A model generated the notes under the pieces. It was not told where the DNA came from. It searched no databases and worked only from the letters and a program-made list of their open reading frames with translations. Made by a program: the position numbers and the translations under genes. A DNA stretch of 64,000 nt from Streptomyces albipurpureus (lineage in GTDB: Bacteria > Actinomycetota > Actinomycetes > Streptomycetales > Streptomycetaceae): assembly GCF_023701525.1 (NCBI RefSeq), contig NZ_JAMQAW010000010.1:1-64000 (forward strand). The letters are read 5' to 3'. Within the stretch, counting starts at the first letter, position 1. Each line of letters begins with the position of its first letter. Below are positions 33,097 to 41,627 of this stretch, piece by piece.

Positions 33097-34764
33097 ATGC
33101 CGACCACTTCCTCCGCCGTGCGTGCCGTCGCCTTCGCCGCCTCCCTCGCCGTACTCCTGGCAGCAGGCTGCTCGGACGGCGGCGACAAGGACAAGGGCAC
33201 CGACAGCGGATCGGACAGATCACGGCTGGAGGACTTCGCCGACCAGCGACTGAAGTGGACCGCGTGTCCGCCACCCTCCGAAGCGGAAGGCGGAGGTCCG
33301 TCACCCTCGCCGCTACCTGGCGGCGCTGCCTGGCAGTGCTCCTTCATGGACGTCCCCTTGGACTACGGCAAACCCGACGGGGAAACCATGGAGCTGGCGT
33401 TGATCCGCGCGCGGGCAGTCGATGAGCAGAATCGGATCGGCTCGCTGATCTTCAATTTCGGTGGCCCGGGCGGCTCCGGCGTCGCCACCCTGCCATCCCT
33501 CGCCCCGGACTACGCCACCCTGCGCGGCCGCTACGACCTGGTGAGCTTTGACCCACGCGGGGTGGGGCGCAGCGTGCCGGTGGAGTGCGAGGACAACCAG
33601 CAACTCGATGTGTACTACGCCCAGGACGCGACTCCCGACAACGCGGCCGAGGAGAGGACCTACACCGACAGTCTGACGTCGTACGCCCATGCCTGTGAGG
33701 AGAACTCGGGTACGGAACTCCCCCACGTCGGCACCACCAACGCGGCCCGGGACATGGAATTGATGCGCCAAGTCCTCGGTGACGACAAGCTGTACTACTT
33801 CGGCATCTCCTACGGCACCGAGTTGGGCGGGGTCTATGCCCATCTGTACCCCGGGAACGTCGGCCGGGCGGTCTTCGACGCCGTTGTCGATCCCACGAAG
33901 GACGCGGAGCAGAGCTCGCTCGGACAGACCCGGGGATTTCAGCTCGCCCTCACCAGGTTCGCCGAGAACTGTGTCGCCCGCGGTGATGAGTGTCCGCTCC
34001 CCGGGACCTCGGTGCGGGAGATCCAGGACGGCATTCTCCAGCTCCTTCGGCAACTGGACAAGAAGCCGATCCCGGGCATCGGTGACCGCGAACTGACCCA
34101 GACCCAGGCCACCAACGGCATCGCGCAGTCGCTGTACTCCACCGAGTACTGGGAACTGCTGGAGCAGGGACTCGATGAGGCGGACGGCGGCGACGGCGCT
34201 CTCCTGCTCGCGCTCTCCGACGCGATGAACGGCCGTAGCGACAACGGCCACTACAGCAATTCCGGTGCTGCCAACGCGGCCATCAACTGTGTCGATTCCA
34301 AGGAGCGCTACTCGTTGAAGCAGACGAAGGAGAAGCTGCCGGAGTTCCGCGCGGCTTCGCCCGTCTTCGGCGACTATCTCGGCTGGGGCCTGCTGGGCTG
34401 TACGAAGTGGCCGGTGCCCGGTGAGTGGACCTCGCCCGATGTCTCCGCGCCGGGAGCGCCACCGATCCTCATCATCGGCAACACCGGTGACCCGGCCACC
34501 CCCTATGAGGGTGCGAAGGCCATGGCCCAGGCGCTGGGCAAGGGGGTGGGCATCGAGTTGACCTACGACGGTGACGGGCACGGCGCCTACAACAGCGGCA
34601 ACCGGTGTGTCCAGCAGGCCGTGAACGCCTATCTCCTCCAAGGCACGGTCCCCGCCTCCGGAACCGTCTGCAAGGAGGGCGGAACACCCCAGGCCCAGCG
34701 AATGGCGGACCGGGGGACATCATCCGTACAGCAGCTGGGAACCAGCCATAGGCACCTGGCATAA
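33097..34764 (+). CDS. S33/tripeptidyl aminopeptidase-like secreted lipoprotein
   Basis: The 555-residue protein has a signal peptide and lipobox LLAAGC, so it is an extracytoplasmic lipoprotein. It is an alpha/beta hydrolase with oxyanion segment NFGGPGGSG, nucleophile motif GISYGT, the acid in NTGDPATPYEGA and the His in GDGHGAY. The C-terminal part matches the TAP-like domain of Streptomyces tripeptidyl aminopeptidases and Slp-type peptidases. It would cut short N-terminal peptides outside the cell. It lies upstream of a second, similar gene in the same direction. Confidence 0.9.
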   Translation: MPTTSSAVRAVAFAASLAVLLAAGCSDGGDKDKGTDSGSDRSRLEDFADQRLKWTACPPPSEAEGGGPSPSPLPGGAAWQCSFMDVPLDYGKPDGETMELALIRARAVDEQNRIGSLIFNFGGPGGSGVATLPSLAPDYATLRGRYDLVSFDPRGVGRSVPVECEDNQQLDVYYAQDATPDNAAEERTYTDSLTSYAHACEENSGTELPHVGTTNAARDMELMRQVLGDDKLYYFGISYGTELGGVYAHLYPGNVGRAVFDAVVDPTKDAEQSSLGQTRGFQLALTRFAENCVARGDECPLPGTSVREIQDGILQLLRQLDKKPIPGIGDRELTQTQATNGIAQSLYSTEYWELLEQGLDEADGGDGALLLALSDAMNGRSDNGHYSNSGAANAAINCVDSKERYSLKQTKEKLPEFRAASPVFGDYLGWGLLGCTKWPVPGEWTSPDVSAPGAPPILIIGNTGDPATPYEGAKAMAQALGKGVGIELTYDGDGHGAYNSGNRCVQQAVNAYLLQGTVPASGTVCKEGGTPQAQRMADRGTSSVQQLGTSHRHLA

Positions 34765-34979
34765 CGACTGTCGCACCCCGGCTGTACGGGAATGCCCTGG
34801 GCCACGCCGCTGGCCGAGGTCGTCAGTCCACCGCCGGACAGCCTGGCACCCGAGGTCAGAACCGTGCGCGGTACCCCTGTACTGCGGGATCTCGTCGCCT
34901 GAGGCGGGGCGGCCGCCGGGTGGGGTGTCAGTGCGGCCGCTTAGGATGTCGGAAGATCACAAAAGCCATGGGGGGCGCG

Positions 34980-36587
34980 GTGTACAGGACCATGCGAGTG
35001 CGTGCTGGCGTGCTGGCCACGGCAGGAGTGCTGCTGGTCGGGGCGGCGGGATGCAGCGACGGCTCGGGCCAGGACGACAAGCCGAGGGCCGAGAGCAGCA
35101 GCGCCGCGCCGTCGGCGGCCAAGCCCACCGCGCCCGGTGCCACCGCGTCGACAGCGCAGGCGCCCCTGCCCGCCGCGCTCACGGACCAGGAGCTCGGCTG
35201 GAAGCGGTGCAAGGCGCCCACCAAGGCCTATGGCAGCTATGCGCAGAAGCCGAGCGCGGAGTGGCAGTGCGCCACGCTGAAGGCGCCATTGGACTACGGC
35301 AAGCCCTCCGGGGAGACGATCGGCATCGCCATGATCCGGGCGAAGGCGAAGAACCCGGGCAAGCGTCTTGGCTCCCTGCTGTTCAACTTCGGCGGGCCTG
35401 GCGGTTCCGGTGTCGCCGCGCTGCCGGGTGGCTCCGAGGACTTCAAGACCTTGCAGAGCCGCTATGACCTGGTCAGTTTTGATCCGCGCGGAGTCGCCGA
35501 GAGCTCTGCGGTGGTGTGCCGTGACAGCAAGCAGGCCGAGGCGGCCTTCCGGTTGGACAACACCCCGGACACTCCGGCGGAGGAGCAGGCCTACCTCAAG
35601 GACTCCCGGGCCTTCGGCGCGGGCTGCGCGAAGAGGTCGGGCAAGGTGCTCCCCCATGTCGGCACCTCCAACGCGGCTCGGGACATGGATCTGATGCGTC
35701 AGGTCCTCGGCGACAGCAAGCTCCACTACCTGGGCTTCTCCTACGGCACCGAGTTGGGCGCCGTCTACGCCCACTTGTTCCCGGGCAAGGTGGGCCGACT
35801 CGTCCTCGACGCGGTGGTGGACCCCAGCGCCGACTACGTGGGACACGCCCGTAACCAGACGCTGGGCTTTCAGCGGGCTCTGGACAACTACTTCAAGAGC
35901 CGGGGCATCAGCGCGAAGGACGGCACCGCCTCGGTCGTCAAGCTGCTGGACCGGCTGGACCGCAAGCCGATGTCCACGGACACGGGTCGTGATCTGACCG
36001 AGAGCCTGGCACTCACCGGAATAGTCCTCCCGCTGTATTCGGAAAGCCAGTGGGAGTATCTGACGGACGCCTTGAAGAAAGCGGAGAAAGGCGACGGCAC
36101 CCAACTACTGCTGCTCGCGGACTCCTACAACGGGCGGGACGACAAGGGCGACTACACCACTCGTGACCACTCGCAGCGCGCGATATCGTGCGCCGACACC
36201 AAGGGGAAGGTGTCGGCAGCGGATGTCAGGGCTCGCCACCTAGCCGATTTCACCAAGGTGTCCCCGGTCTTTGGCCCGTATCTGGCCTGGGACTTGGCCG
36301 GATGGTGTGCGGACTGGCCGGTGCCCGGCGAGTGGGTGACGCCGGAGGTGTCGGCAAAGAGTGCCGACCCCATTCTGGTCATCGGCACCACGGGCGACCC
36401 GGCCACTCCCTACGAAGGGGCCCAGAAGATGGCGGATGAGCTGGGACAGGGCGTGGGTGTGCTGGTGACCAACAAGGGCGAGGGCCACGGCGCCTACGGC
36501 ACCAGCAAGTGCGTCACCAAGACGGTGGACGGCTACCTGCTGGAGGGGAAGGTCCCGGTCGACGGAAAGACCTGTTCCGACGCGTGA
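34980..36587 (+). CDS. S33/tripeptidyl aminopeptidase-like lipoprotein, tandem paralogue
   Basis: It has about 535 residues with a lipobox LLVGAAGC. The catalytic layout is as in the preceding gene: FNFGGPGGSG, GFSYGTELG, TGDPATPYEGA and GEGHGAY. Many stretches are shared, including the HVGT-SNAARDM segment, so the pair probably arose by duplication. The start is uncertain: GTG 34980 has GGGGGG at short spacing, while ATG 34968 and 34992 are alternatives. Residues after the lipobox are Ala/Pro-rich, a spacer to the membrane. Confidence 0.88.
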   Translation: MYRTMRVRAGVLATAGVLLVGAAGCSDGSGQDDKPRAESSSAAPSAAKPTAPGATASTAQAPLPAALTDQELGWKRCKAPTKAYGSYAQKPSAEWQCATLKAPLDYGKPSGETIGIAMIRAKAKNPGKRLGSLLFNFGGPGGSGVAALPGGSEDFKTLQSRYDLVSFDPRGVAESSAVVCRDSKQAEAAFRLDNTPDTPAEEQAYLKDSRAFGAGCAKRSGKVLPHVGTSNAARDMDLMRQVLGDSKLHYLGFSYGTELGAVYAHLFPGKVGRLVLDAVVDPSADYVGHARNQTLGFQRALDNYFKSRGISAKDGTASVVKLLDRLDRKPMSTDTGRDLTESLALTGIVLPLYSESQWEYLTDALKKAEKGDGTQLLLLADSYNGRDDKGDYTTRDHSQRAISCADTKGKVSAADVRARHLADFTKVSPVFGPYLAWDLAGWCADWPVPGEWVTPEVSAKSADPILVIGTTGDPATPYEGAQKMADELGQGVGVLVTNKGEGHGAYGTSKCVTKTVDGYLLEGKVPVDGKTCSDA

Positions 36588-37126
36588 GGCACGGGTGTCG
36601 CCACGGCGGACGAGTAGCCAGCTCAGAGGCTCACGGCGCATGGTCAGACGTCACGTTCGATGCTGATCGTGGATCGCCCGGTTGCGGAGGTCATGCGCAG
36701 GGCCAGCGCCCATCCCGGTCGGCCGCTCTCCGCACGGGTGCCGGTTCAGTCAGCGCGTCGAACCACCGATGGACGCGCCGCGCCCCGACCGAGCCCCTGG
36801 CTCACCGACATCTTCTGCCATGAGCGATGCGACAGGCGTTCTGGACCGGCTGCAAGGCCAGGTCGATGCGGACGGTCCCACCCGGTTGCCGAGCGTGCCA
36901 GGACCTCAACCGAGGCCCGCAGGACTGGCTCTGTGGGGGGTGCCGCCGAGAAGGCCTTCCATGCCGTAGGCGGCCTGACCGAGACCCTCATCTGTTCCGC
37001 TCCTGGCGGCCGGGGCTGCCTCCTGAGCCGCCCCACCGAGCGGGAGGGGGGACCAGCGGCACCTCGGGCAGCAACCGAGGGAGGAAGATCGTCGGCCCCT
37101 CGCTCCTGGCCTCGGCACGGCAGAAG
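36588..37126. other. 539-nt stretch, no gene seen
   Basis: Frames here are broken or of Arg/Pro filler and none has a ribosome site with a plausible protein. It separates the plus-strand lipoprotein gene from the moeZ terminator. Confidence 0.45.
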
Positions 37127-37162
37127 GCCGGGGCCCCGATCGACAACGATCGGGGCCCCGGC
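37127..37162 (-). terminator. terminator after moeZ
   Basis: A perfect 16-bp stem (GCCGGGGCCCCGATCG / CGATCGGGGCCCCGGC) with a 4-nt ACAA loop lies 16 nt beyond the moeZ stop. It is GC-rich and followed by few Ts. It could also stop transcription from the lipoprotein side. Confidence 0.85.
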
Positions 37163-37177
37163 TGATGGCTGCGAATA

Positions 37178-38356
37178 TCAGTAGATCGGCTTGCTGGGCT
37201 CGATCTGGTGGACCCAACCGATCACGCCGCCGCCGACGTGCACGGCATCGGCGAAACCTGCCGACTTCAGGACCGCCAGCACCTCCGCGCTCCGGACACC
37301 CGTCTTGCAATGCAGGACGATCTTCTTGTCCTGCGGCAGGCCCTGGAGCGCCGTCCCCATGAGGAACTCGTTCTTGGGAATCAGCGTGGCGCCGGGGATG
37401 GAGACGATCTCGTACTCGTTGACCTCACGGACATCGATGATCTCGATGTTCTCGCCCTCGTCGATCCACTCCTTGAGCTGCTTGGGAGTGATGGTCGAAC
37501 CGGCCGCCGCTTCCTGGGCCTCTTCGGAGACGACTCCGCAGAAGGCCTCGTAGTCGATGAGTTCGGTGACGGTGGGGTTCTCGCCACACACCGCGCAGTT
37601 CGGGTCCTTGCGGATCTTGACCTGGCGGTACTGCATCTCCAGGGCGTCGTAGATCATCAGCCGTCCGACGAGCGAGTCGCCGACTCCGGTGAGGACCTTG
37701 ATCGCCTCGGTGACCTGGATGGAGCCGATGGAGGCGCAGAGCACACCGAGCACACCGCCCTCGGCGCAGCTGGGGACCATGCCCGGCGGCGGGGGCTCGG
37801 GGTAGAGGCAGCGGTAGCAGGGTCCGTGCTCGGACCAGAAGACGGAGGCCTGACCGTCGAAGCGGTAGATGGAGCCCCAGACGTACGGCTTGTTCAGCAG
37901 CACGCAGGCGTCATTGACGAGGTAACGGGTGGCGAAGTTGTCCGTGCCGTCCACGATCAGGTCGTACTGGCTGAAGATGTCCATCACGTTCTCGGCTTCG
38001 AGCCGGTCCTTGTGAAGGACGACATTCACGTACGGGTTGATGCCCAGGACCGAGTCCTTGGCGGACTCGGCCTTGGAGCGGCCGATGTCGGCCTGGCTGT
38101 GAATGATCTGGCGCTGAAGGTTCGACTCGTCGACCTCGTCGAACTCCACGATGCCGAGCGTGCCGACACCGGCCGCCGCAAGGTACATCAATGCCGGCGA
38201 CCCGAGGCCGCCGGCGCCGACACACAGCACCTTGGCGTTCTTCAGCCGCTTCTGCCCGTCCATCCCGACGTCGGGGATGATCAGGTGGCGGGAGTACCTG
38301 CGGACCTCGTCGACGGTGAGCTCAGCAGCTGGCTCGACCAGGGGTGGCAGCGACAC
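37178..38356 (-). CDS. moeZ: adenylyltransferase/sulfurtransferase MoeZ
   Basis: This 392-residue fusion joins an E1-like adenylyltransferase (GAGGLG at 47-52, NLQRQ, paired zinc cysteines CYRC and CAVC) to a C-terminal rhodanese domain with catalytic C350 in HCKTGVRS. It activates sulfur-carrier proteins such as MoaD or ThiS-like partners and loads them with sulfur. It supplies molybdopterin and thiocarboxylate pathways, including some secondary metabolites. It starts at a GTG and ends at a perfect terminator. Rv3206c is the mycobacterial counterpart by recollection. Confidence 0.95.
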   Translation of the reverse strand: MSLPPLVEPAAELTVDEVRRYSRHLIIPDVGMDGQKRLKNAKVLCVGAGGLGSPALMYLAAAGVGTLGIVEFDEVDESNLQRQIIHSQADIGRSKAESAKDSVLGINPYVNVVLHKDRLEAENVMDIFSQYDLIVDGTDNFATRYLVNDACVLLNKPYVWGSIYRFDGQASVFWSEHGPCYRCLYPEPPPPGMVPSCAEGGVLGVLCASIGSIQVTEAIKVLTGVGDSLVGRLMIYDALEMQYRQVKIRKDPNCAVCGENPTVTELIDYEAFCGVVSEEAQEAAAGSTITPKQLKEWIDEGENIEIIDVREVNEYEIVSIPGATLIPKNEFLMGTALQGLPQDKKIVLHCKTGVRSAEVLAVLKSAGFADAVHVGGGVIGWVHQIEPSKPIY

Positions 38357-38419
38357 GGGGACTCCGTTGCGTCGGTAAGTCAGTAGGGTTGTTCTCCGGT
38401 AACACTGCCACGCGCCTCC

Positions 38420-39325
38420 TCATTCCGAGACACCCGGTCCGATCTGCGAGACGAATTCGTCCCAGTAGCCGGGCAGCGTCTCAAAGGGGGCTATCTGCCC
38501 GCTCTGCGCTCCGCCGAGTCGTAGAGCACTCTGGTGTCGCTGCCCCTGGAGGGCCCCCATCCCCGTCCCATCGACCAGCTCGTCGAGAGATGGGGGAGGT
38601 TCTGGACGGTCGGCGTCGGCGTCGCCGTCACCATCGAGTCTGCCCAAGCGGTCAAGCCGGTCGGTGCGGTCCGTGAAGAAGATGGTGCCCGCACCCTGCC
38701 AGCGGGCGATGCGGGTCGCCTCTTCCAGATGAGTGCGGGGCACCCCATGGACAAAGTGCGCAAATCGCTCCGGTGGATGGTTGGCGGTCCACTCGGCCAC
38801 CTGCGACCAGCGGTAGTCGGCCCACGGCCCGGAGAAGGTGACCAGCTGATCGGCGGCTTCCATGTATCCGGGGTAGGGGTGGGTGCCGTGCCCCAGCACC
38901 AGATGCCCTCCGTCCGACAGCGCTGCCAGGGTCCCCGTCACCCGGCGTACCGCGGGCAGATCCACCCGGTCCACCGGACAGCGATCCAGCAGGAACCCGC
39001 CCACCCGGTACCACTGGAGATAGTGCTGCGCCTCGGCGATCAGATCGTGGTGGGAGCGCCAGCCATACGCCAGGTCAAGGTGCCCCAGCACCCGCACCCC
39101 AGCGTTCGTCAGCCGCCCCGCCGCCGCCAGGCAGTGCGGATCGGGTCGCTCTCCCGGCCCGTTGGCGACATTGAGGACGACCCAGTGCAGCGGGGCGCCG
39201 GGGCGGGACAGCCCCGCCCACTCGGTGGGTGCGAGCAGCGGATGGGCACACCCGGGGACCCCGAGGCCGAGCTCCTCCGCGCCGGTCGCGGACAGTTGGG
39301 TGCCCCTGGTCGTCAGATGCGACAT
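38420..39325 (-). CDS. spherulin-4/GH135-like protein
   Basis: The ATG at 39325 has GGAGGCGGC in front and gives 301 residues. The barrel-like sequence includes HPLLAPTEWAG, VLNVANGPG, GHLDLAYGWR, GGFLLDRCPV and LGHGTHPYPGYM, the pattern of spherulation-specific family 4 (GH135/Sph3-like galactosaminogalactan hydrolases). A signal peptide is not evident. A disordered Asp/Pro stretch lies near 255-275. Its first 13 nt overlap the end of the epimerase gene, so the two are coupled. Polysaccharide hydrolysis is inferred from the family. Confidence 0.78.
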   Translation of the reverse strand: MSHLTTRGTQLSATGAEELGLGVPGCAHPLLAPTEWAGLSRPGAPLHWVVLNVANGPGERPDPHCLAAAGRLTNAGVRVLGHLDLAYGWRSHHDLIAEAQHYLQWYRVGGFLLDRCPVDRVDLPAVRRVTGTLAALSDGGHLVLGHGTHPYPGYMEAADQLVTFSGPWADYRWSQVAEWTANHPPERFAHFVHGVPRTHLEEATRIARWQGAGTIFFTDRTDRLDRLGRLDGDGDADADRPEPPPSLDELVDGTGMGALQGQRHQSALRLGGAQSGQIAPFETLPGYWDEFVSQIGPGVSE

Positions 39326-40281
39326 GCCGCCTCCATCCAGATGTCGGCGAGCGACTCCTCCAGGTTGATGCGGGGGCGCCAGCCGAGCCGGTCGCGCGCG
39401 GTGCGTACATCCGCCTGCTGCCAGCCGCCGCACCCGTCGGGGTAGGGGACGGGGGTGGCGCCCAGCTGCTCCAGTACGGATTCGGAGCGCGGTGCTCCGA
39501 TCCCCATGCCCGGTGGCCGGCCGGGCGGGGTGTCCACCTCGTGCAGGGAGCCGGCGAATCCGGCGACCCTGGCCAGTACCGACGCCGCATCGCGTAGCCG
39601 TACCGCGCGGCCCGTCCCGATGTTCACCACCCCCTGGGCCGCCGAGAGCGAGGCCGCGTGCACTGCCCTGGCCACATCCCGTACGTCAACGAAGTCGCGT
39701 TGCACCCCCAGGCCGCTGAGCTTGAGTTCGCCGTCGCCCGACTGCATCGCGCGGCGCATCGCCTCGGCGAGCCGGCCCAGGGGGGAACCGGCCGGGGTGC
39801 CCGGTCCCACCGGTGAGAAGACCCTCAGCACCACGGCGTCCAGACCGGAGCCCAGGACCAGTTCGGTCGCTGCGAGCTTGCTCACCCCATAGGGGCCGCC
39901 CGGTCTCGGGATGGCGTCCTCGGCGGTGGACGAACCCTGCTGGGACGGCCCGTACTCGGAGGCGCAGCCGAGTTGGACGAGCCGGGCCCCGCAGCCGCTG
40001 CGGCGCAGCGCCTCGCAGACGGTGGCAACGGCAACGGTGTTGTGCCTGGTCAGCTCGCGGGCGCCACCGCGAGTCGCGCCGGCGCAGTTGATGACGACAC
40101 CCGGGTGGACAGCGCTGAGGAAGCGGGTCAGCGCGCCCGGGCTGCCGCCGGCGAGATCGAAGCGGACATCGGCGTCGTCGCCGCGACCGAGAGCGGTCAG
40201 GTGCACGGCGGGGTCGGCGAGCAGCCGGTCGGCGACGAAACGGCCGAGGAACCCGTTGGCTCCGAGCAACAGCACCCTCAT
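39313..40281 (-). CDS. NAD-dependent epimerase/dehydratase (extended SDR)
   Basis: This 322-residue protein has GANGFLG at the N-terminus, a CASEYG serine segment and YGVSK with catalytic Tyr and Lys. The overall architecture is that of nucleotide-sugar epimerases. It would interconvert UDP- or dTDP-sugars. It overlaps the spherulin-4-like gene by 13 nt, which suggests a shared role in a surface or extracellular polysaccharide. The start ATG is at 40281. No glycosyltransferase lies next to it. Confidence 0.9.
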   Translation of the reverse strand: MRVLLLGANGFLGRFVADRLLADPAVHLTALGRGDDADVRFDLAGGSPGALTRFLSAVHPGVVINCAGATRGGARELTRHNTVAVATVCEALRRSGCGARLVQLGCASEYGPSQQGSSTAEDAIPRPGGPYGVSKLAATELVLGSGLDAVVLRVFSPVGPGTPAGSPLGRLAEAMRRAMQSGDGELKLSGLGVQRDFVDVRDVARAVHAASLSAAQGVVNIGTGRAVRLRDAASVLARVAGFAGSLHEVDTPPGRPPGMGIGAPRSESVLEQLGATPVPYPDGCGGWQQADVRTARDRLGWRPRINLEESLADIWMEAACRI

Positions 40282-41563
40282 CGCGTGCCCCTTCTGTGCC
40301 GACGGGTCGCGGTCGGAGGTTGGGTGGTCATGTGGTGTTTCTCCTTTTGCGGGTTGATGCAGGCAGTTGCTGTTACTGGGTTCTCGCCCGCGGTGTCGGC
40401 GCCGCGGGTGGTCTTGGTGGCCGGTGAGCTACGGCCTGGGGGCCTGGGCGATGGATGCGGGTCACGCGGTCCGTGGTCGACAGCCCGCGAAGCGGTAGAC
40501 AGGGGCTGGTCATTCGGTGCGGGTCGGGGCCTGGGTCAGGGCCCCTTTCGCGGGGTCAGGTGGTGCGACGGTGTGAGCGGGACCTCGAAGAAGCGTTTAG
40601 CCAACAAGTCGTGGAGGGTCGGCTGTCCGCTGGATGCGGCATGGCGATGGCCGGTCGCACTCAGGGCACCGGCGCAACCGGCGGGGTCGCCGTGCTGGCC
40701 ATGGCGCCGCTGGGCACGCTCGCCGTGCCTGCTGGAGGAGGGGTGGCGCTGGGCCCGCTCCGAGGTGTCGGCGGGGGCGAGAGGGTCTGGGGCCGGGGCG
40801 GGGAGGGAGCGGGGGCCCCGGCCGACGGCGCCTTGGTTGCGCGTGACGGGTTCGGCGCGGAGCGCGGCGCCGTGGTCGCGGGCGAGTACGGCGAAACCGT
40901 GGAGATCATCGCTACGGCTCACACGGACGGGCTGCTGAAGGTGGTGGGCGAAGCGGTGCCGTGCGCGGCGCCCGTGGGGGCGTACCCCGTGCCCGTCCGG
41001 CCGGGGAGGGACGGTGCTGACACATCGAGGCTCAAGCGGGGGTCGGGGCCCAGCGGAGTGGTGGATGGCGAACTGGTGCTGGGTGAGTCCACGCGCCAGA
41101 TGGCCGCAGCCGGGCCGGCAGCCACGTGGCGCACAGGGATGAACACCGTCCGTGAGCAGCGTAGTCCGCACCGATCCCGCCCCCGATCTCCCTTGGTGAC
41201 AGCCACCGTTGATCCGGTGACCACAGCGGGATGACGGTAAGCCGGTGTGATGGTGGCGCGATGGACGGTTGTCCGTCGCGCCACCGGAAGGGGTGAATAC
41301 ACGTAACTTTCACACCCACATGGCGTTTCGTCGCGCTAAGAGAGATCACCGACACGGAGTGTCATGCTCCGTATGGGTGGGGGCCTGGTCGGGTGGGCGA
41401 TGAACAGGCGATACGACGAATGGCCGACCAGGAGGCGCATCGCTCCCCACCGAAACAGCTGTTCAGGGCCCCGAAGGGCTGTACGACCCGGCTCGGCCAG
41501 GGGCATCGCGAGGGAGCGGCGGCACGGGCCGGGGGGCGCCGATGGAGGTCCACTCCCTCGACA
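40282..41563. other. 1.28-kb stretch, one doubtful plus-strand frame only
   Basis: No gene has firm support. A plus-strand frame from about 40632 to 41234 shows moderately high GC at codon position 3 and a Gly/Ala/Val-rich product (EYGETVEIIATAHTDG). It has no convincing ribosome site and no recognised family. Minus-strand frames are Ser/Pro/Thr filler broken by stops. It may be a decayed gene or upstream region for the epimerase. Confidence 0.35.
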
Positions 41564-41599
41564 GGGAACGCCCTTCTCGAATCACGAGAAGGGCGTCCC
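41564..41599 (-). terminator. terminator after the DUF3152 gene
   Basis: A 15-bp stem (GGGA-ACGCCCTTCTCG / CGAGAAGGGCGT-CCC, one bulge) with a 5-nt loop lies about 28 nt beyond the DUF3152 stop. It is the expected end of the alpha/beta hydrolase-DUF3152 transcript. Confidence 0.8.
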
Positions 41600-41627
41600 G
41601 GAATGCGGTCGAAGCGGGCTGGGAGGG

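Noticed and set aside
34792..34902. 36-codon ORF (MPWATPLAEVV...) between the lipoprotein genes
   Set aside because: Codon third positions are only moderately GC-rich, no ribosome site is seen and no homology is recognised.
40632..41234. Plus-strand Gly/Ala/Val-rich ORF in the 1.28-kb gap
   Set aside because: Codon bias is suggestive but there is no ribosome site and no family match, so it is recorded only as a possibility.
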